Below are positions 22,238 through 32,504 of a DNA stretch of 64,000 bases, in pieces. Position 1 is the first letter of the stretch, and each line of letters opens with the position of its first letter. Source of the DNA: Dendrocalamus latiflorus (lineage: Eukaryota > Streptophyta > Magnoliopsida > Poales > Poaceae). The notes below the pieces were generated by a model. It was not told the DNA's origin. It searched no databases and saw only the letters and a list, made by a program, of their open reading frames with translations. A program made the position numbers and the translations under genes. Where the stretch lies: assembly GCA_017311315.1 (NCBI GenBank), contig CM029626.1, forward strand, positions 10,549,643-10,613,642, written 5' to 3'.

Positions 22238-25161
22238 TCACAAAATTGATAGCTCGTCTGGTTGGTACAAACACTCATGAGGATTCGCGTAGAAGTAGTC
22301 CTCTTCCTTAGGTTTTTCAGGAATCACTTGCCTCCTAGATGGTGTGCCCATGCGGCTGGTATGTGATGCCTTCACAGCGGAGGAGAAATCAGTCCAGCTC
22401 AATGTGCCATTTTTATACTGATCAACGAGCTCAACTATAAGCTTCCGATCTAGCAATACTGTCTTCTTGAACCCCAAGTATCTGTGCTCATAGGAACAAT
22501 AAGACATGATCTCATCAGCAGTTGAATGAAAAAGGGGCAAAAGGTTTATTCAGATGCAAGATTGTGATACATCGGTTTTAGCTTACAAACATAACTATTG
22601 CTAAGAATGCAATTTATATACAACAGCATACTTTCAGTTTCAGACATGCGGTACTACTTTCATGAAATTGAAGTGGAGCAGTCATTGTAAAAGTTGGGAT
22701 TTCGGAGCATCCCACCCCTAGAAAAAGGTTGAGAACATTGAGATCATGCAGCATGACATGGTCAGCCATTTAGACCGGCAAACAGTACAGCCACAGGTAC
22801 TAAATGTTCCTTGATTTTTATTCCGAGGGCCTAACTTATGTATTTGTGATAGTATAGCATAATATAGTTTTTTAAAAAAGGATAGTCCATATAACAATGG
22901 AAGATAGTGTAGGCATAACAAGGGGAAAATGTTTCTCAATATGGCAAAATTATCAAGCACAATGATAACTTGTGAGGATAACCATAACTATGAGTTTATC
23001 AGCAGTGAAAAAGTACTGTTAAAATGTCTGGAGTACTGGAGCTTGACAAAAGTACCTGCGATGACCTTCAACAACTTTTGCCATGTTACCGTCATAAGTG
23101 GGGATGAAAATATCACTCTCCAAGGATACCATATAATCCAGTGCTGCCATCTGGGAAGAATGGTTCTGGAAAAACCTGAGATCTGAAGGCAATAGTGTCT
23201 CTTTTCTTACCTGAACATTACCAAATAATAAAGAAATTTTAGAAACAAGACATAATAAGAGTGTAGTAATAGCATTGAAGATGCTGAACAGACCACATTG
23301 GGATAAGCTGAGGTAAGAGCGGCCATTCTTCTTTGTCCACCATATATTTCACCAGCGGCAATGTATATTTGATAACTGCGATCAATTTCAAGTGCCTTTA
23401 ATACCATTGCAGTCTCCTCCGGTGTTAATGGGCACAACCCATCTTTCCTCTTCGCATTGGAGTCGATCACTTTCTCTTTCCACCATGGGTAAGCATACCT
23501 TCCGAGTTGAAAACACAATTCATTTGTTATAACAGATTAACAGGTTACAAAATTGCTTGACAAAATTTTGGAGGGGAATTTAATACCTCATTCTCGTGAG
23601 CTCCTCAGCCTCCTCATCGCTGCAACCATGTGTGCACCCAGAGAAGGCAAGCATGTCCATCTCATACCTTAAGTGAAGAACCACGAAGGGTCCATTCTGA
23701 CGAAGAATTTGGACCACACGTCTGCCCAGCTCTTCTATTTTAGGGGTAAATCTCAATGCAGCAAAATTGACACGGCACCTCAGTTTCTGAATCTCCACGG
23801 GTAGGCCATTATTTGCAAGTCGAGCATCAGTTTTGTTCAGATGAAGGACCTTGTACTTCCGTATCAATGGTAGAATCTGTTTTCCCCAAATAAATATTTA
23901 CAATCTTCCCTGGTTTTGCATATGATATTCAGTTCATGATGATACATCATTGAAAAACGGAGATGCAACCAAACCTGATTATGGTAATAAGATATATCAG
24001 ACCAACTGACGGGCGGAATGGAGCGAAGATATCCCAGTTCAACTCTTCTTTTCAGCCTTGGAGGTAGCTCTTTCAGTATCCGGACCTCGTCTCTCAATGA
24101 TGCAATGAAGTAGTCCACATCAAATATATCATGGAACTCACTGTAACAAAAGCACCATAAGAGGTTAAAACCAAGGCAACTCTTAACTGAATTGCGGTAA
24201 CTGCAGAAAGAAAGGCTCACCTAGGATCAGCCCAAAATGAAGTTTTATCCAAGTCTGGCACGATAAGAGTGACATTCAAGTATCTTGCGATCGTCACCAT
24301 ATCACAAATCTGATTCACGAAAAAGCAGTGGAACCTTCAGGCTTCAGTTTCAGTATTTTTGCGACGAAAAATAAACTTTGCAAGAGAGATATTCACACGC
24401 AGAACATACAGCGGCTCGCATCTGGTTAAGCCCACCGTTGCATGAGACCATCAGATAGCCATTGTTCTTGTAGATTCCTGAACGTAGAACCGATCAAATC
24501 AAACGACTGGCCATGTTACTATGGATATCTTGAAATAGTAGAGGCCGTAACGAAGTTAGAATTAGTAGAAAAACTAGCAGAATTAATACATGATCTGATT
24601 AATCGAATCATTCGACCTAATTAATCCGGCATGAACGTGGGCATGGACTAAATTGGACTGGAAACAATCACTTCAAATTATTCATAAATCCGCCAAAACG
24701 GAAATGCTAAACCAATCGAAATCTTAGAAAAGAATTTTAAAAAGGTAAAAATGGAAGGAGAAAAAAGCATTGATGAAAGCTCAAATATTCCTACCAAAGA
24801 TAGAAGGGAAGCCTAATGCTCCAATATTCCTAACCAAAGAATGAAAGAAGAGAGAAGCCAAGAACCAAGAAACGACCAACTTACTCTTTGGCGGTAGCAC
24901 GACCGCGGCCGCTGCCGCCCTCTCGCCGCCCGCCGCCTCCGACGGCCGCTGCACGACGACGAGCGGCTGAGTGAGGCAGCCGGACCACCTCCCCAGCACG
25001 CTCGACGCGAACAGCTCCCCGTGGGCCGCGAGAAGCACCACGCACGTCCAGAGCAGCACGGTGGTGCTCGTGCGCGCCGCCCACAGCCTCACCCGCGCGG
25101 CCTGCCGCGCCTTCTCGGCCTTCCCGCCCCTGCGCATCTCATCCGACGCGCGCCGCAACAC
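22238..25161 (-). CDS. GT106 / O-fucosyltransferase-family protein, complete, 8 exons
   Basis: Minus-strand exons: 25161-24885, 24477-24410, 24309-24221, 24140-23975, 23876-23587, 23498-23294, 23210-23056, 22481-22238. Phases agree at every GT-AG junction and give 497 aa. Residues about 33-48 (TTVLLWTCVVLLAAHG) are a single signal-anchor helix, so a type II Golgi protein is expected. The nucleotide-sugar site motif GGLNQMRAA lies near residue 107, followed by ICDMVTIARYLNVTLIVPDLDK; HLRYEMDMLAFSGC lies near residue 268. The family (PF10250, formerly DUF246) includes plant rhamnosyl- and putative fucosyltransferases of cell-wall and glycoprotein synthesis; the exact substrate cannot be read from sequence. 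No lesion is seen and all expected blocks are present. Confidence 0.93.
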
Positions 25162-25262
25162 ACGCGCCCAAGGATTGCGCCGCCCTCCTCGCCGCCTAAA
25201 TGGTAAGCACTATCCGGACCGGAAGGTTCTTGCAATCTTGCGTCGAGTGATCAAAGCTTAGC

Positions 25263-25285
25263 CTCTCTCTATATATCTCTCTCTG
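25263..25285 (-). promoter_or_regulatory. CT/GA tract with TATA-like core before the GT106 gene
   Basis: A CT-repeat interrupted by ATATAT (25271-25276) lies about 110 bp upstream of the start codon at 25161. On the minus strand this reads GAGAGATATATAGAGAG. Position and composition fit a plant core promoter; function is inferred. Confidence 0.5.
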
Positions 25286-25494
25286 TGCGCTTATAGCCTT
25301 CCTAATTCTTGGCTTCTTGCCAAAACCTGCGCGCGCGCGGCGAAGGGTGACGTGTCCGTACGGGCGCCGCGGCCACCGGCGGCGAGGAGGAGGCGACGCG
25401 AGGCGCGTGTCAGTGCGTCCGTGCGTTACCAGGTTGGCTTATTTGTGTGCACCCGGCACCCCGCGGCCGGTGGAGTAGGTGTAGGTGGATTCTA

Positions 25495-26154
25495 GGAGTT
25501 GGGCTGTGCCAGCACGATTGGTCTAGCTCGGCACAATCGCCTCATTGTGTCGTGTCGCATTGGCACGACTCGTCTCTGCCGATGCTTAGGCATGGCTCAC
25601 GGCACGATAGGTTTTCGCTGTGCCATGTTGACCCAGGTCTTAGCCTTATTATTGGAAGGAGCAGAGGAGGGGATTTGAAGGCGACAACAGGTCGATGGCA
25701 ATGATGGGGACATCATTGGCGGCGACGGTGGTCAACTCGTAGTCCCCCAACTTCCCCACCAACTTGCTCTTCTTCGGCTCCCATGACGCCGTGAGAACTA
25801 GTGCCATCACCACCACCGCAGTAGCGTTTGTGCCGTAGGCAACACAACCAGCTTTGAGATCAATCGCTAGAGTCATGACTGTTGTGGAGATGGCAAGAAT
25901 AGCAGCCTTGTGGCGGCTGCTCGGTTGCGCCAGAGAGACGTTGCCGCCACCGTCGACTCTGGGACATCAATGAGGTGCGTCGAGTTGCATCGGGCTTTTC
26001 GGGCCGTGTCGGCCCGAGCATGGCCTATTGGAGCATGTCGTGCCATACTGCCTGATGTGTCCGACTCTCATGCCCGGCCCGACACATTTTGTGCCTGGGC
26101 CGTGCCATGCTGGTCGGGCCTTGAGTTGGCCTGGAAAAGAACAGCCCAACTCCC
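25495..26154. mobile_element. hAT-like element or remnant (about 660 bp)
   Basis: The ends GGAGTTGGGCTGT (25495-25507) and ACAGCCCAACTCCC (26141-26154) are inverted repeats. The interior is rich in GGCACGA and CGGGCC words, common in one class of plant hAT elements. I could not find a clear 8-bp target duplication, so the exact limits and superfamily are uncertain. It lies upstream of the GT106 gene. Confidence 0.5.
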
Positions 26155-26209
26155 ATGACTAGCTTAGTGCCACTGGCATGTGGGGGTAGGCTTAGACTTC
26201 GGCCCCACA

Positions 26210-27515
26210 TGTCGGAAATGAACTTAACATGAAGATATACTTAAATGGGAATAGGAATGTGTGGTTGATGAGGATTAAATAATCCATTAATATGGCTTTA
26301 ATACTTAATTAAGGTCTTAGACCAATGTGGTCGTGAACTACCAAAGTCTACATTGCTTGAGTACCCCTGGTCGAAGAGTCACTATTCATTCACTCGACAA
26401 GCCACCACTCAGAGATCTTATGAACTGATACATGGACCTATCTCTAGGCAACTCCCGCATGATAGGATAAAGCATATGTTTTATCTTCCTCATAACTGTA
26501 TGATGATTCGGCCTTACATCTCTAACGACAATTGCCTTATGATTAACCCTTGATTTTCACCCACTGATAATAACCAAAGAACAGTTATTGTCAAGTTTCT
26601 TTTGCTAACACAACCGTTCGCTCGACTAAACGTGACAAATCGACAAGGCACCTGCTCACATGGACAATTGACACCTCTTCAGTGCTATTTAAAGCCTGAC
26701 GAGAGAAGACAAAGAAATACAGCTAGATTCTGGAGAATTAGAGAAGATATCCCAATTGGATAGCAAATTACAGAGGCAATAAGTAGCGATCCTAGGGCTA
26801 GTAACATCCTATTTGTAATATCTCATTGAGAGCATCTTGTAATCAGTTTATAGCAGTAAAGATAGTCCATATTTTCCTTATAAATCCTTCTATGACACTT
26901 AGCCTTTTTTTTGCATAGTTCATAAGATTGATCATTTGATCATTGGTAGCTGGCGCTGTCTGTGGGGTGGAGGCGCAGAGTCCCTAAAGATTCTCATCGA
27001 CATCATCTTCCCCAATTTTTGTCGCTATCGCCTATGCAATCATGGCAGGAAACCTAGGATGGGGAGAAATGGTTCTAACTGGCAGACTACGCCAACCTCG
27101 ACAGGATTCATGTATCTGTATCATAGAACACGATGCCTCCTCGTCATCATACTCCGTCCCAATGTCACCAATCCTTGAGACTAGTGAGGTCGACTAGATG
27201 AAATAAGACACACCACCCCAGTCATTAACGCTTCATAGGGAGTCAGGCGTCCCAACATTGTCAGAATGCCTAGGCCCCACGGAAAGCCCGATGCATTCAA
27301 CAGGCAAACATGGCAAAAAGAGCACGATACCACAACCCGAGAATCATAGTACTCTCAATTTGATCGTGGTCAATCACTGTTTGCCAACAGCTCCTATGCA
27401 TTACGGGAGCCGGTCAACAGCTAGTCACGATGTTGATGAAATTACCCCTAGCACAAAGCCAGCGAAGGCAATTACACTCACCATCTGTTCGGTAATTCAC
27501 CGAATCAGGTTGAGC
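26210..27515 (+). mobile_element. Truncated Gypsy-like LTR plus internal start
   Basis: TGTCGGAAATG at 26210 to TTGATCA at 26942 looks like one 733-bp LTR, with a TATA-like CTATTTAAAGCC near 26690. It is followed by TTGGTAGCTGGCGCTGTCTGTGGGG-type sequence, commonly found right after the LTR in grass Gypsy elements, and then decayed coding DNA. No second LTR is seen; the right side abuts the older Copia remnant. Confidence 0.5.
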
Positions 27516-30500
27516 TCACCACACCATCCTAACAAGATTCATATTACTGGCATGAGCAAGATGATTAAAACCAATATGCCCTAACCTACTGTGCCAGTGA
27601 AATAAATCCTTAGAATCACATAAAAAAAGACAACTAAGATCAGAAGATGATGAATATGAAAAGTCACCCTTAAACAAATGACCAACTCGAATAATTTTGC
27701 ACACTAGATCGCCAGATGAATCTAAAATGCAGCATGAATGCTTTTTTAAAGCTCACATCAAGATTATCGTCTATCAACTATGAAACTGAAAGTAAATTAT
27801 AGCTCAACTTATTGACAAGAGCGATGTCTTTTAAAATGATTTTGTTGTTGACGCACACAGTACCTCTTGCAAGAACTCGTCCTTGGGCATTATCCACAAA
27901 AATAATCATCTCATCGCCGGTGGCACAAGTGAGAGAGGAGAACCATCATGAGTCTCCGGTCATGTGTTGAGAGTAACTGGAGTCAATGAACCATATGTTC
28001 TTCCACTTGCGACGAGCCTACAAAGCACGAATAATCGTCGGTATCTTAATTTTGGGGTTAGAAAATAATGATTTAGGTAACCAGTACTGAGATACACGAT
28101 GAACAGGAGCAAAAGCATGCAATGATAAAGATTTAAGTGAAGATTAGTCGTTGTCAGATTTCGGTCAGACCGCCGTTGAAGCACCGATCTGACTGCTGAG
28201 CAGTCTGACCACCTCAACAAGACTGGTCTAACCTCTGGCCAGTCTGACTGCCATGGCACGGCCACTTTGATTGCCGACCAAACAAACCGCTCCACCAATG
28301 GCGGTTTCATGGCCTTAGGCCGGTCTGATCGCATGGAAAACACCGGTCTGACCGGTCTTGTCGCAAAAATGTCCAAAACTACAAAAAATTGATTAGAGGG
28401 ATCAAAACGACGATAAGGAGCTTGCATAAACTCCACTCTAGAACGAGAAACCTTTCTTAACCTGTCTTTCTTTTCTTTCTTCGCTTTTTGAAGACAAAAT
28501 TAAACCAAATGACCCTCTACCATAATGAGTATATTGGTACTTGACTTAATGAGAAGTAGTATCTATTGCCTTCACAACACCCACTTTGGTAGATGAATCA
28601 TTTGCAATACCAGTATATTTAAAAATAATTTATTTTGGTTCAATTTTACTTCAAATTTTCCATGTTCAAGAAGCTTAACAACCTTACAAGGATTATTCTT
28701 GGCATGCTTGGCAAAATTAAATCCTAGACTACGATTTTTCACACTTGTTTTTGACTTGTCTAGGACCATATTCAAAATTTTCTTGCAAATAAAAATCTCT
28801 CACACTTGTTTTTGACTTGTCTAGGACCATATTCAAAATTTTCTTGCAAATAAAAATCTCTCTGAGGTGTCCTTAAGGCACTCATTTTCTTTAGCCAATG
28901 AGAGACAAGATGTGCACTTAACAAGTTCATTCGTTAAATTCTTGGAAGCACTAGATTGAGCCAATCTTTCTTTTTCAGCAAAATCATTCAATTGCCTATT
29001 TAAAGCATCAATTTTAATATTTAACTTAGAACAATTTGAGTAGGACAAGTTTTTATGATAAAACATCTGTTGAATAGAATCCTGAGATGCATTAAGTCTA
29101 GCTTCTAGCAATTTATAATTAGAACAAGCTTTAGAAGAATTAAACTTGAGCTTTTCAATATCATCATTAGAAAATTTTAATTTTTCATGACATGAGTCAT
29201 GTGCCAATCTTAATTCATCAAATTTAGCATTTACATCTCTAAGTTGAACCAAGTTTGATGCATTAATTGACCTAGCAGTCCCCAACTCAGAATATAAAAC
29301 TTGACAAGACTCACATGATTCATTATTATAAATAGAAACTCTAAGTCTATTAATCTCAGAATTTAAGCCTTCAACAATAAAATTATCTTCTTTCAATTTC
29401 TTCTTAGTCTTTTTCAATTCAATAGCAACTTTAATCAAATCTTCCATTTCATCATATAACGGTCTTACCTCATCGGGATTACTGCCATCATCATTCCTTA
29501 CCATAAAGCACATGCCCATGAAGTTGTCGTTCTTCTTTTTACCTTTAGAGTCACCATCATCGTCGATGTCGTCGTCACAACTTTCAAAGTCCCAATCACT
29601 CAGATCAAGACGTCCGATAGCAGATATGACCTTTTCAGTAAATTTGCGGTGGAAATTGCCGCTATTGATGTTGTTGTTCTTGGATGGCCGACGATGATAA
29701 TTATTGTCTTTTTTGATCACCTTCCCCTTGAGTCGGGACAATCCATCTTAATGTGGCTTGGCTCATCACACTCATAACACCTGATTAAACTTAACACGCC
29801 ACCTCGTTTCCTCATCACGTTGTTGAGTGCCTTGTATGCTCGTGAGGAGATCAACACCTAGTCCTCTTCAGGGAGCTGCTCAAACTGTTCAACTGAAAAA
29901 GAAAATAAAGCAAACAAAAAAACACAAGACAAATCACTCGACGAAGCAGTCTGCACTGGATTAGTCACAAGTATTAAAGATGAAGATTTATCAATTTTAG
30001 ATGGTAAAGCTTCCATCTCATAGGTTTCAATCTCGAATAAAGATCATCCATGGTTAAAGTATCTAGATCGACAATTTGATTAATAGTTGTGACAACCATC
30101 AACCACTCAGAATTTAAATATCTCAAAATTTTATTTGCATTATCTTCATCAACAGGAATAACGTTAATAACACGTAAATTACTTAATATTTTCTCAAAAC
30201 GAGCAAAACGATCATCAATAGATTCACCAGGCTTCATAGCAAAATTAGAGTACTCTTTTTTATACAAATTCTTATGCACTTTCTTGATTTTAGTGGTTCC
30301 TTCATGATAATCGCAAAAAGTTTTCCATATTAAGTGGGCAGAATTAATATGAGCTACACGATAAAATTCTTTGCAAGAAATCTCTTGAAAAAGCAAGTTA
30401 TGAGCTTGAACATTTAAATCAATATCTATTTTATTTAAATTAGTAATAGTAGTAGGAACCACATAAGGTGTAGAAACTTTATTCCAAACATCACTATCTT

Positions 30501-30615
30501 GAGCCTCAATGTAAGCTTTTATACGGCACTTCCAAAAAGCAAAATATGTACCATATAGCATGAGAAGATGGTTCACATACCTCTCTGATGCCACAGCAAC
30601 CCGCTCTGATACCAC
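27516..30615 (-). pseudogene. Older Copia gag-pol remnant (truncated)
   Basis: Minus strand. Gag lies at 30627-29974 with KVHKNLYKKEYSNFAMKPGE and related UBN2-type sequence. A CCHC knuckle CYECDEPSHIKMDC lies near 29740-29790. A long 302-codon open frame (29741-28833) is rich in Lys, Asn, Ser and Leu and looks coiled-coil. An integrase-leading motif WHSRLGHIGFNHL lies near 27600. Downstream integrase core, RT and RNase H are absent, so the element is cut off at its 3' side. A 61-bp tandem duplication breaks the frame near 28800. A primer-binding-like GGTATCAGAGC (minus) near 30610 marks the boundary with its 5' LTR. Confidence 0.75.
28740..28861. repeat. Tandem duplication of 61 bp in Copia coding remnant
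   Basis: Two adjacent copies (28740-28800 and 28801-28861) of a unit containing CTTGTTTTTGACTTGTCTA. Because 61 is not a multiple of three, the duplication itself shifts the frame of the Copia remnant. Confidence 0.9.
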
Positions 30616-30818
30616 TTGTAAGATCAAATACGATAATCAGAGGGGGTGAATGACTGTATTCGTTATTCTCAACTCAATAGCAATCTTACCATATGTAGAC
30701 TTTGATCGCTTGGCGCTCGACCGCTCAACTGTCGTAAACTCTTACCAGTTGTAAACTTCGATGATGTTTTCAACCGCTTAGTGCTCGACCGCTCGCTCGA
30801 TCGCTCAGCTATCGTAAA
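30616..30818 (-). repeat. 5' LTR of the older Copia, proximal piece
   Basis: Begins TGTAAGATCAAATACG directly after a primer-binding-like complement (GCTCTGATACCACT). The LTR is interrupted at 30819 by the younger Copia and resumes at 35937. It holds repeated words such as GCTCGACCGCTC and GTAAACTCTTACCA. Confidence 0.6.
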
Positions 30819-30947
30819 TGTTAGAGATATATGTATAGTTTGTTATTCCCCATTGTTATGAGGGGTTCTTTACATATTTACCACCTGTACTTTGTGTATA
30901 TATACCGGCCCATTAGCCTCATATGAATACAAGCGCTATTCATAACA
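30819..30947 (+). repeat. 5' LTR of the young Copia
   Basis: TGTTAGAGATATATG to CGCTATTCATAACA, with TATATATA near 30897. It is unusually short for a plant Copia LTR. Confidence 0.95.
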
Positions 30948-31526
30948 TGGTATCAGAGCCAAAACCCTAGTTTTGGCATACCTAGGGTTCCGCGCGCCGT
31001 CGTCGGCCTCCCCGCGCCGCCGCCGGCCTCCCTGCGCCTCCCCGCGCTGTCGCCCGGCCTCCCCGCGCCGCTCCTCCGCCCACCGCTCCTTCGCCCGAGG
31101 CCGCCGCCACCTGAGGCCGCCTCTCCCGTCTGGAGCCGCCTCTCCTCCGAAGCCGCCGCTCCGGAGCCGCCGCTCCTCCGCTCCCCGGCCACCTTCCGCC
31201 CGAGGCCGCCGTCGCCATCGTCGCCCGCCGCCGGCGCCCGCCCGCCCTCCGTCGCCGTCGCCGACTCCCGCTGGTGGCCGACGCCGCCCGCCTCCCGCGC
31301 CGGGCCGCCGCCGCCGCCGTCGCCCGCGCCGGCCGCCGCCGCCTCCTGTTCTAGGGTTTTTGCCCTAGAACGCGGCTCGGTCTCGGTCTCGGTCGGTTTT
31401 TCTAACCGACTCGGAAAAAAAAGAGAAAAAAAAGCAAAAAAAACGTCGTTCTAACCGCCGCGCCGTCCAGCGCCGCCTGTTAGACTTCGTTGCCTTGGTC
31501 GCCGCGCCGTCCAGCGCCGCCTACCA
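30948..31526 (+). other. GC-rich leader of the young Copia
   Basis: This lies between the primer-binding site and gag. Bases 30990-31350 are almost all C and G with CGCCG repeats; an open frame of 131 codons (30973-31368) encodes only Pro/Arg/Ser-rich sequence. Its complement is open as well, so a protein is doubtful. Confidence 0.7.
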
Positions 31527-32504
31527 ATGGGCACCGTTTCCCTCCCTCGCTGCCCGGTGATTTTTGATGGTGTTAATTACACCGACTTCGTGTCTCACAT
31601 GCGTGGTCTTCGTCTCTGGGGCGTTCTCTCTGGCGATGTCACCTGCCCGCCTTGCCCTATTCCTCCGACGGAGCCTACGCCTGTTGCATTGCCTCCGACA
31701 GCCGATAAGGCTGCTGCTGATGATGAAGCTGCCTCTGCCTACCAGGAGGCTCTGGATTCCTACAAGGATCGTCTGACCGTCTACACTCAGTGGTACGATG
31801 ACGACGCTCGGGCTGCTGCTGTCTTCATCGCCAGTGTCCAGCCTCAGTTTTCTTCTGAGGTTGTGGGACTCCCTTCGGCTTTCCAGATGTGGACTCATCT
31901 TCGTCAGCGCTACGAGCCCTCTGGTGATGCCCTGTACCTGTCCGTGGTCCGCCAGGAGCACTCTCTTCAGCAGGGTGATGCTACTGTTGACGCTTTTTAC
32001 GCTCAGAGTTCTGCTGTCTGGCGTCAGTTGGACTCACTTCGCACTGCTAGCTGTCGTACCTGTCCGTGCTGCCTGGATGTACGTGCTGACCTGGAGTTTC
32101 AGCGAGTTTACGAGTTCCATACTCGCCTTCGTCCTGAGTTCGAGCAAAGGCGTGCCCAACTCCTTGCACGCCACCCTCGTGTCACTCTCCTGGAGGCTCT
32201 TACCGAGATACGCGCGGAGGAGACTCGTCTGAGTGGTGCTGGTCTGATGCCACTCCCTCTGTGCTCGCCGCTCGTCCACCTGCTACACTGCCTCCTCCAG
32301 CGGCTACCACAGGTGGTGGTGGCCGTCCTCCGTCTGGAGGTGGCCGTCCTCACTGTTCCTACTGCGACAAGGATGGCCACACTGAGTCCCAGTGCTACAA
32401 GAAGAAGCGGCATCTTTCACGTCGTTCTTCTACTGGCACTAGTGCTTCTACGACAACGTCTGCCTCGACTTCTTCAGCAGCTTCTCTCACCGAGCAGGAG
32501 ATAG
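31527..32504 (+). CDS. Copia gag open frame (young Copia)
   Basis: The ATG at 31527 follows the leader. Gag-type blocks include CPVIFDGVNYTDFVSHMRG near the start and QMWTHLRQRYEPSGDA mid-protein. Similarity holds to about residue 240 (RAEETRLSGAG); beyond about 32240 this frame is off and the CCHC knuckle and pol continue in the next frame. A single small indel near 32240-32260 therefore separates gag from pol, where plant Copia elements normally have one frame. Confidence 0.8.
   Translation: MGTVSLPRCPVIFDGVNYTDFVSHMRGLRLWGVLSGDVTCPPCPIPPTEPTPVALPPTADKAAADDEAASAYQEALDSYKDRLTVYTQWYDDDARAAAVFIASVQPQFSSEVVGLPSAFQMWTHLRQRYEPSGDALYLSVVRQEHSLQQGDATVDAFYAQSSAVWRQLDSLRTASCRTCPCCLDVRADLEFQRVYEFHTRLRPEFEQRRAQLLARHPRVTLLEALTEIRAEETRLSGAGLMPLPLCSPLVHLLHCLLQRLPQVVVAVLRLEVAVLTVPTATRMATLSPSATRRSGIFHVVLLLALVLLRQRLPRLLQQLLSPSRR

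Noticed and set aside
30973..31368. 131-codon Arg/Pro-rich open frame
   Set aside because: It lies in the CGCCG-rich Copia leader; the opposite strand is equally open.
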